This document shows, in pieces, positions 58,077-64,000 of a stretch of 64,000 nucleotides of DNA. The stretch's first letter is position 1; every line of letters starts with the position of its first letter. The DNA comes from Candidatus Regiella endosymbiont of Tuberolachnus salignus. Its GTDB lineage: Bacteria > Pseudomonadota > Gammaproteobacteria > Enterobacterales > Enterobacteriaceae. A model generated the notes under the pieces. That model was not told the origin of the DNA, ran no database searches, and saw nothing but the letters and a program-made list of their open reading frames with translations. The translations under genes and the position numbers were made by a program. Location: the NCBI RefSeq assembly GCF_964020115.1, contig NZ_OZ026542.1, forward strand, positions 806,001 to 870,000, given 5' to 3'.

Positions 58077-59220
58077 TGAAGAACCTCCCATAAAAGTTTA
58101 TATTTGGCGCTAGTAGCACTAATTTTTAAAGTCATTGGATAGAAAAGGAGGTCAATGCGCTCTTTTTTACGGTATACAGATACTAGCTACACTTTTTTCA
58201 GTATCAAGGGTCAATTAGGGGCGACAAAACAAAATTTTTCTAGCGAGAAAGAGATGGGTCAAAGCAAATAAGCTAAATAATTGCGCAGTATTTTTAGCTA
58301 AACCTTTGTAACGCACTTTTCTAAAGTTGAACTGGCATTTTAATACACGGAAGGGGTGTTCTACTTTAGCCCGGATTTTCGCGTTGAGACTTTGCTGATG
58401 CCGATGTTTTTTCCATACCTGCTGCTCCTGCCCCGGCAAGGCCAATACCCTCCCGTCGGGGGATGTGCCAGGTGACCACGCGATGTTGATGTTCGCTGCG
58501 TCGCATCACGCCTTTACAACCGACATTACCATGAACAACCTCTTCTTGGCCGTGAAGAAGGTGATGAACTTGCGTCACATCGGCTACATTCGCCGAGGTT
58601 CCCACCAGGGAGAATGCACCAGCCCCGTCTGTGCATCCACGCCAATATGCGCTTTCATGCCAAAGTAGCACTGATTACCTTTACGGGTGGCTTTCATGTC
58701 AGGATCACGGCTATTTTGTCGGTTTTTAGTTGAGCTGGGTGCATGAATGATCGTAGCATCGACAATGCTACCCCGTTTGATAAATAGCTGAAGCGACGCT
58801 AAATGCGTTTTAACTTCTTCAAACAGCGCTTCACTTAAATGATGTTTTTCCAGCCAATGACGAAAATGCAGGATCGTGGGATCGGAGGGAATGGCATCGA
58901 GACATATCCCCGCAAATTGACGTAATAAGGGGATGTCGTATAACGCTTCTTCCATCGATAAATCAGCATAATTAAACCCATTTTGTAAAAAATAAATCCG
59001 CAACATCATCTCTAAAGGTTTCGCTGGTCTACCGCCTTTAGGGCTTGCCTTGGGATAATGACGACTGAGTTTGGCCAGAATTTTTTCCCAGGGAACTATC
59101 GTATTCATTTGCGCTAAAAAGTCGGCTCGTCTCGTCGATTTCGTTTTCATTTCACTATTAACCTAAAAAAATTATTGGTAACAGAATAGACTACTTTTAT
59201 CGGTTCTTCAGGGTTTCCCT
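58077..59220 (-). mobile_element. IS5-family element, 1.14 kb
   Basis: Inverted repeats AGGGAAACCCTGAAGAACC and complement bound one transposase gene on the minus strand with two frameshifts. Confidence 0.85.
58215..59150 (-). pseudogene. IS5-family transposase, two frameshifts
   Basis: The N-terminal 175 residues are good (DLSMEEALYDIPLLRQFAG, FIKRGSIVDATIIHAPSSTK with the first Asp, YFGMKAHIGVDAQTG). A shift near 58605 moves to LVGTSANVADVTQVHHLL, and another near 58440 to ALPGQEQQVWKKHRHQQSLN, then KIRAKVEHPFRVLKCQF with the Glu. Without the shifts the gene would be full length. Confidence 0.88.
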
Positions 59221-59239
59221 AAGACCTTAGTATTCAAAG

Positions 59240-59491
59240 TTACATTTCGCGGTTTAATTGCATGGAAGCTGCAAGGAAAGGAGGAGTTGGCATCGATTCG
59301 TAAGGCACACTGTTTTCTGGTCTGGATGGTTTAGCTTTCTGTACAGTAAGCTTTTGTGGTGTGCAAGCTTTGATGGGAAAAAGTCTACCCGGCCATACTT
59401 TACAAACTGGCGTTTCTTTTTGAGCAGCTAAGACAGGTATAGATGATAGTAGAATAGGCAATATCTTTAAATAAGTCTTTATTTTGTTCAT
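59240..59491 (-). CDS. Small secreted protein with signal peptide
   Basis: 83 residues, not recognised. MNKIKTYLKILPILLSSIPV with cleavage likely after VLAA is a good signal peptide. The mature part is about 60 residues, basic, proline-rich, with two Cys (VCKVW and KACTP). GGGGG lies 6 nt before the ATG at 59491; the longer in-frame start at 59506 is unlikely. It might be a truncated gene; the end lies 20 bp from the IS5 element. Confidence 0.5.
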   Translation of the reverse strand: MNKIKTYLKILPILLSSIPVLAAQKETPVCKVWPGRLFPIKACTPQKLTVQKAKPSRPENSVPYESMPTPPFLAASMQLNREM

Positions 59492-59506
59492 GTAATACCC
59501 CCACAA

Positions 59507-59910
59507 TCCATTTTGATGTGACCATACCCCAGCGGTTTATTAATCATAGTTACAATAGAATTGCTTGCCAATATTATTTAGCACTGATTGCCCATAAAAA
59601 AGCCCTCGCTCAACCCCTAACGCAGACGCCAGTTCGGCGGCGGATGAGCTACAGCTAGCGCTAGCTCCTCTTTACTTTTTCAGAGACGTAGCCTTACCCA
59701 ATTTGTCGTTATCAGGAGGACACGCTTCTCACGATTTGTTATCCCACGTATACCCAGTGTGAGGCTCTTTCGCAAATAATGTTGGTGCTAAAGACAGTTC
59801 AACACGCCGGTCACTGAAGAAATAACAGGCGATCCCCTATCATTGGGGTAGAACGAGTAATTTTTTAGCATGATCATTTTCACAGATAAAAAGTCAGAAA
59901 ATGATTTATA
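59507..59910. other. Non-coding stretch with IS relic
   Basis: A palindrome AGCTAGCGCTAGCT lies at about 59652-59665. 59768-59900 is the relic related to 53330-53393. No gene is supported. Confidence 0.4.
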
Positions 59911-60155
59911 TGGCTCTGTTAATAAAGTTTATTTATTGAATTATAATGCTTTTAATGAAAATGTCACGGTGCTTTAAAACGGTTATGAGAAAAAAATAGT
60001 GTTGTCTGTTATCGCCAGAATCACTGATAAAGCGCAAATTGTTTCGCTAGCAAAAAATGGTTACCCTGTTTTTTAAATAAGCTCCTTTTACTCATAATCT
60101 TTTAAAATTATATTAATTTCAATAAATTGATTAATATTACTTTGTTAACAGTGCA
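59911..60155. repeat. MITE of the IS5-C family, diverged copy
   Basis: About 245 bp. Left end TGGCTCTGTTAATAAAGT has two changes from the 47083 copy; right end ACTTTGTTAACAGTGCA has one. The interior is AT-rich and non-coding. Confidence 0.75.
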
Positions 60156-60265
60156 TTATCTGTTAGGTTTCTTGATGCAATTGGCCATTAGTTAACGGTT
60201 GTTGTTGACATGGGTTGTATTCACTCTCTGCCGATACGCTCTGCATCCGTGTTTAATGGCCGTCA

Positions 60266-61123
60266 CTAAGTCACCCTCGATCGATAACTGTCCCAGGTAA
60301 ACGCCAGTGTGCAGCCCCCGCCCTCGTTCATCCGATCCATCACACGTTCACCCATAAACTGCGCTAAGGCTTCTTTTGGCAGATTACTGAGCAAAATGGT
60401 CGGTTTCATCCCTTCGTACCGATTGTTGATGATGTCAAACAAGATAATTTTCTCTGTGTCAGAGCCAAATTGAACGCCTATTTCATCAATGATTAACAAC
60501 TCTGGTGAGATGTGCATCCGCAGCACCTCGGCCTCTGTCATCTGCGTCGGCTTAGTCCAGGTTGATTTATATAATCGCACCAAGTGCAGGGCTGAGGTGA
60601 ACAGTGCCGATGCCTGGTAGGCAGTGATAACATGCTGAGCAATGGCCAGCGCTAAGTGGTTTTTGCCTGTGCCGGGTTTGCCACACATCACTATCCCCCC
60701 GCCTTGTTTGAGTCGTTCAGGCCACTGATTGGCGTAGGCTTGACACACTTTCAGGCAGTGCGCAGCCTCTTTATTGATGGGCTCAAAATTATTCAACGTC
60801 GCTGATTGAAAACGTGGGGGCAAATTCAAACCCTGCATCAAGCGGATAATCTGTTGCTCAGAGAGACGTTTATCGTTTTCCTGTTGAGCTTGCCGAAGCG
60901 CCGCAATTTTATCTCGGATACAGTCTGGGCAGGTTGAATGGCTGGCGACACAGCTAATCACATTGAATTCTCGAATACGCTGTTCATAAGATCCATGTTT
61001 TTTACAGTAGGCATTTTGGGTAAACACGGCGGTGTTGGGAATAGCCATCGGTGGCTGCGCAAGGGCGAGGAGATGCTTTTCCAGACACGTGATTTCTTCC
61101 TGATAATCAAGCATGGTTATCAC
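60266..61123 (-). CDS. Phage replication protein P / DnaC-like helicase loader
   Basis: Loads the host DnaB helicase at the phage origin. 285 residues with a zinc-ribbon-like N-terminal part (NAYCKKHGSYEQ, HSTCPDCIRDKI) and an AAA+ domain: Walker A CGKPGTGKNHLA near residue 152, Walker [11 protein letters not shown] near 210, LLSNLPKEALAQFMGERVMD after it. The GTG at 61123 overlaps the upstream stop; an ATG at 61114 has GGAG at a good distance. Intact. Confidence 0.88.
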   Translation of the reverse strand: MITMLDYQEEITCLEKHLLALAQPPMAIPNTAVFTQNAYCKKHGSYEQRIREFNVISCVASHSTCPDCIRDKIAALRQAQQENDKRLSEQQIIRLMQGLNLPPRFQSATLNNFEPINKEAAHCLKVCQAYANQWPERLKQGGGIVMCGKPGTGKNHLALAIAQHVITAYQASALFTSALHLVRLYKSTWTKPTQMTEAEVLRMHISPELLIIDEIGVQFGSDTEKIILFDIINNRYEGMKPTILLSNLPKEALAQFMGERVMDRMNEGGGCTLAFTWDSYRSRVT

Positions 61124-61914
61124 TCCATCCAGACCGGTATATCCGAAACGCCATAGTGTTTTTCATTAAAATTTTCAGTCATCCGGTGGGAGGCAGACTG
61201 TGGTTTAATACCAAACTTCACCGCATTTCTGAGCCAGGTATTTAAGGCGGCATCCCAATTTTTGAACTTTGACCCTTTAGAAGCGTGATAATCCACAAAC
61301 ACAGCAAATTCACTGAGCAGGTTGACGCCCAGTTCATTGGCCAATGAGGTGTGTTTTTCAGAAGGGGTAAATCCTGAGGGTTGTTGCGTGGCTTTGTTAA
61401 TTTTTTGGGCAACGCTTTTTGGTATTATAGGCACTATCTTTATATTGTCTTTTTTGTCTTTTGTAATAGTGTCTTTTGTGGTTAACAGATTCTGTAAAGG
61501 ACGATTTACCGTTTCCTTAAAGGTTTTCTTTACAGATACCGTCAATGTTTTACTGATTGTGTTAACCTTGGTTTTCCAGCTTAAAATCGCCTTGTTTATG
61601 CCTACCGATCTGCCTGCTGAAATCAATATGCCTAATTTAATCAGCTCGTTTTTAACGGTGCTGCATCGAGTTTCTGGCAGTCCCGTCAGGGCTGAAAGTT
61701 GAGCATTACTAACCCAATCCCGTTTTTTATTGAACCCGTATGTTTTACGTATCACCGCCAGCGCGATCAATAGCTGATTCTGTGTTAATCCCGCCCGTAA
61801 AATTGCCTCAAGCAATTCATTAGCCAAACGGGTATAACCGTTATCGGTATCAACCACATGACGTTCTTCACCCTTTGTATGCGGACAAAAATTTACATAA
61901 GCGATATTACTCAT
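61120..61914 (-). CDS. Phage replication protein O-like
   Basis: Origin-binding partner of the helicase loader. The N-terminal winged-helix domain of the phage replication O family spans about residues 15-115 (GYTRLANELLEAILRAGLTQ, RKTYGFNKKRDWVSNAQLSA). A low-complexity linker and a DnaT-like C-terminus (KFKNWDAALNTWLRNAVKFG) follow. The start at 61914 is chosen because GGAGATCACT precedes it; the ATG at 61926 overlaps that ribosome site. Overlaps the P-like gene by 4 bp. Confidence 0.86.
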   Translation of the reverse strand: MSNIAYVNFCPHTKGEERHVVDTDNGYTRLANELLEAILRAGLTQNQLLIALAVIRKTYGFNKKRDWVSNAQLSALTGLPETRCSTVKNELIKLGILISAGRSVGINKAILSWKTKVNTISKTLTVSVKKTFKETVNRPLQNLLTTKDTITKDKKDNIKIVPIIPKSVAQKINKATQQPSGFTPSEKHTSLANELGVNLLSEFAVFVDYHASKGSKFKNWDAALNTWLRNAVKFGIKPQSASHRMTENFNEKHYGVSDIPVWME

Positions 61915-62048
61915 AGTGATCTCCATAAAGTTTCTGGAATGTGTGTAATGCTTGCGTAAAGCCAGTCTGTGTTATTGGTAGAGAACCATTAAAATTCACA
62001 ATTGCCTTCATGATTATACAGACAGCTATGAAATTTACTTTTTGACAT
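61915..62048. other. Short gap before the IS5-C element
   Basis: No gene. It is what remains between the O-like gene and the IS that separates it from the Cro-like gene. Confidence 0.35.
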
Positions 62049-62901
62049 GGCACTGTTAACAAAGTAATTTAAAGACCTTAAGACAAGCGATGGCGAAAAA
62101 AGAAAAGAAGGTGATATCAAGCTTATCAAAGCGCAAAGCGAGTCTTTTATGTTCTTTTATTTTGCCGAAGAAACGTTCAATGGCATTACGTGTTTTATAT
62201 TTTTCTTTATCTTTTGGCGGGATACCGGAATAAATCGCGCCTTGGCGGCGGGGGATCAGCGGGTATTTTCCGCTATCACGAATAAACTTTTTGACATCAT
62301 AAAAATCGTAACCTTTATCCACGATGACATCGCTTATCTGTCTCCAGTCTCCTTTTGCCCACAAGGTAGAAAAGACTTTTATATCAGTACGTTGTCTCTA
62401 AGAATAAACAGACACTCCTGAGACAATCGCCTGAAAGGCCAACATAAATTTTAGTGCTCATTCCTTTACGACCGCGCCCTATCGACTGAACTCCTTTTTT
62501 TTAAACTCCCTGAGCCAGGGCGGTGTAGGCTCACTGTGGTGCTGTCTATCCAGACGCAGTCAAGGCTGATTTTCTTTTTTTTCTGCAATAGATAAAGCAA
62601 ATGCCAGAATAGCCCATTCTCACTCCAGCGTTTAAAACGTGTGTAAATCGTATGCCAGTGGCCATAAAAAGTAGGCACGTCACGCCAAGGGATACCGGTT
62701 TTCAATACGTATAACACTGCCGAGAAAAAGTGATAATGGCTGATACCCGTGGGTCTGCCTGGACGCTTGTAATATTTAAAAATATGAGGCTCGATTTCTT
62801 TTATAAAATCGGACGCTTTGATCGGATAATGTCTGTTTTTCATCCTTAATAACCCCACAAAAAGCGGATATTATCTCAACACTCACTTTGTTAACAGTGC
62901 T
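62049..62901 (-). mobile_element. IS5-family element (IS5-C), parent of the MITEs
   Basis: 853 bp with ends GGCACTGTTAACAAAGT and ACTTTGTTAACAGTGC, identical or nearly so to those of the MITEs at 47083 and 59911. The transposase is on the minus strand. The rightmost base differs from the MITE (T for C). Confidence 0.85.
62056..62849 (-). pseudogene. IS5-family transposase, two frameshifts
   Basis: N-terminal frame from 62849 (MKNRHYPIKASDFIKEIEPH) with DVPTFYGHWHTIYTRFKRW and CVWIDSTTVSLHRPG (first Asp). At an A run near 62490 a -1 shift leads to GVQSIGRGRKGMSTKIYV, which may be programmed. Near 62398 another shift is needed to reach GDWRQISDVIVDKGYDFYDV (second Asp) and RNAIERFFGKIKEHKRLALR (Glu). 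The second shift probably inactivates this copy. Confidence 0.85.
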
Positions 62902-63135
62902 ATATCCAAGCACATCAAAACAACACTATGACCGCTTTCAATAGACCTGCCTATGATCAATTAAATTTTTTATTTATAATCAGTATTTTATACAATAATA
63001 ATATAACATACGGGTTATAAAATGCTTCATCGTAGTCGTGGATGATAGGTAATGATGGTATCCATTAAACAGTCTTTCCTTTGTAGATTAAATTCATTAA
63101 ACTTTACTATTCAGAGAAAAAAGCGATCTAGGTTG
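62902..63135. other. Intergenic stretch downstream of the Cro-like gene
   Basis: AT-rich, no gene seen. In lambdoid phages a CII-type gene would follow cro; none is present. Confidence 0.4.
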
Positions 63136-63381
63136 TTAAAATGTAAGTGAAGGTGGGTTCCGTGAGCTTAGACGACTTGACTTTTCTTCCCCATACATCA
63201 ACCAATGAGGGTTGCACTGGAGTGCTTTGGCAAGTTCCAATAGATAACGCGGCCGTTTGGTGATTCCAGCCTCAATTTGCTGAATGGATTGCTGTTTAAC
63301 ACCCGTTTTTTTGGCAAGTTCGACCTGAGTTATTTTCAGTGCTGAACGTCGTTGTCTAATCCGTTCAGATAGGTTTTTCAT
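63136..63381 (-). CDS. Cro-like phage repressor
   Basis: 81 residues, XRE-type helix-turn-helix: [20 protein letters not shown] with recognition helix, then [20 protein letters not shown]. Divergent from the CI-like gene and first gene of the early leftward transcript to O and P. GGAGAGACT precedes the ATG. Confidence 0.85.
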   Translation of the reverse strand: MKNLSERIRQRRSALKITQVELAKKTGVKQQSIQQIEAGITKRPRYLLELAKALQCNPHWLMYGEEKSSRLSSRNPPSLTF

Positions 63382-63506
63382 AGTCTCTCCAAAACAAATT
63401 TATTTGCATTTAATAACAATTTAATTTGTTTGTCAAATACAGTTTTTCTTGTGAATATGTGAATATGTGAATATATTAAGGAGAGTTATTTTTTAGGGAT
63501 GACTTC
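63382..63506. promoter_or_regulatory. Divergent phage operator/promoter region
   Basis: The 125 bp between the cro-like and cI-like starts hold half-sites such as ACAAATT and AATTTGT repeated with different spacing (63394-63436) and three direct TGTGAATA-type repeats at 63452-63475. The layout matches a lambdoid right operator with PRM and PR. Exact promoter elements were not assigned. Confidence 0.6.
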
Positions 63507-64000
63507 ATGAGTATTGCGGATAGAGTTCGAAGCAGACGAACAGAATTGGGCCTTACTCAAAAAGATTTAGCCAAACGAGTCGATACTTCTCAACAAGCTA
63601 TTGAACAATTGGAAAATGGTAAAACAAAAAGACCACGCTATCTTCCTGAGCTTGCTAACGCTCTGAATTGTCAACTTTATTGGTTATTAAACGGGGGCGA
63701 GCATAAAGACGAACCTAACAACGTTGCCTATATCACTCCTCATAAGCGAACAAAAGTTTATCCATTGATCAGATGGGCACAAGCTCGTAATTGGAGTGAA
63801 TCTATTGAACCTTATTATAATGTTTCTGAAATTGAAGAATGGCCAGAATCAGCGGCTCATGTCATGGGAGAAGCTTTTTGGCTACGTGTCAAAGGGGATT
63901 CTATGACATCACTTATCGGTGTGAGTGTGTCAGAAAATACACTTATTCTTGTCGATACAGGCCGTGAGGTTAAAGATGGAAATTTAGTTATTGCAAAGTT
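63507..64000 (+). CDS. CI-like phage repressor, open at window end
   Basis: LexA-type repressor that keeps the prophage silent. At least 164 residues in the window: N-terminal helix-turn-helix ([40 protein letters not shown]) and an S24 peptidase-like domain ([20 protein letters not shown] with the catalytic Ser, then [13 protein letters not shown] near the Lys). AGGGATGACTTC precedes the ATG. The recognition helix resembles that of the Cro-like protein ([13 protein letters not shown] and [12 protein letters not shown]), so both probably bind the same operators. No lesion seen. Confidence 0.88.
   Translation, partial: MSIADRVRSRRTELGLTQKDLAKRVDTSQQAIEQLENGKTKRPRYLPELANALNCQLYWLLNGGEHKDEPNNVAYITPHKRTKVYPLIRWAQARNWSESIEPYYNVSEIEEWPESAAHVMGEAFWLRVKGDSMTSLIGVSVSENTLILVDTGREVKDGNLVIAK

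Overview
The window comes from a gammaproteobacterium of the order Enterobacterales whose genome is decaying under heavy insertion-sequence (IS) load. Chromosomal relics match enterobacterial proteins (a MenB fragment, a YbaL-type antiporter, an H-NS-type protein), and the plasmid and phage genes are F-like and lambdoid. The density of IS elements, pseudogenes and G-to-A nonsense changes is typical of facultative insect symbionts of the Hamiltonella/Regiella/Fukatsuia/Arsenophonus kind. That placement is inference from content and was not tested by alignment.

Layout. 1-4297: head-to-tail group II introns on the minus strand (period 1882 bp), cut by an IS982 element, then an intron chimera on the plus strand. 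4298-6497: an IS3 element and a HigBA toxin-antitoxin pair. 6498-8745: a gene-poor stretch, a tiny membrane peptide gene, a LuxR-type HTH gene and the last domain of a lost nonribosomal peptide synthetase. 8748-19443: an IS pile-up (IS5, IS4, IS256, IS3, three IS21 copies of two types) that has split a fic gene. 19541-30741: an IS110 relic, a ParD/RelE-like toxin-antitoxin pair, a Tn3 relic, and F-type traD-traI, with traI split by another IS21. 31010-37472: an IS701 relic, an intact 743-residue 2-oxoglutarate/Fe(II) oxygenase-like protein, IS3 and IS481 relics, a menB fragment and a phage lysis mosaic. 37692-45432: a fused IS110/IS3 transposase, a truncated ybaL, an Rpn-type nuclease, an intact IS110 and a broken hns-like gene. 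45528-53417: a lipase pseudogene split by a fourth IS21 copy that itself carries a MITE, another intron copy, and IS3/IS110 copies. 53834-64000: a dismantled lambdoid prophage (Rz/Rz1, O-like, P-like, Cro-like and CI-like genes) separated by IS605, IS110, IS701-like and IS5 elements.

How it fits together. Several insertions can be ordered exactly. Where an element has a target-site duplication, removing it with one copy of the duplication restores the reading frame of fic, traI, the lipase gene, the IS200 tnpA and an IS256 transposase. Genes that look intact and are not mobile-element genes are few: HigBA, the ParD/RelE-like pair, traD, the oxygenase-like protein, the Rpn nuclease, the phage replication and immunity genes, and some small ORFs. 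The oxygenase-like gene is the best candidate for a maintained, poorly described function.
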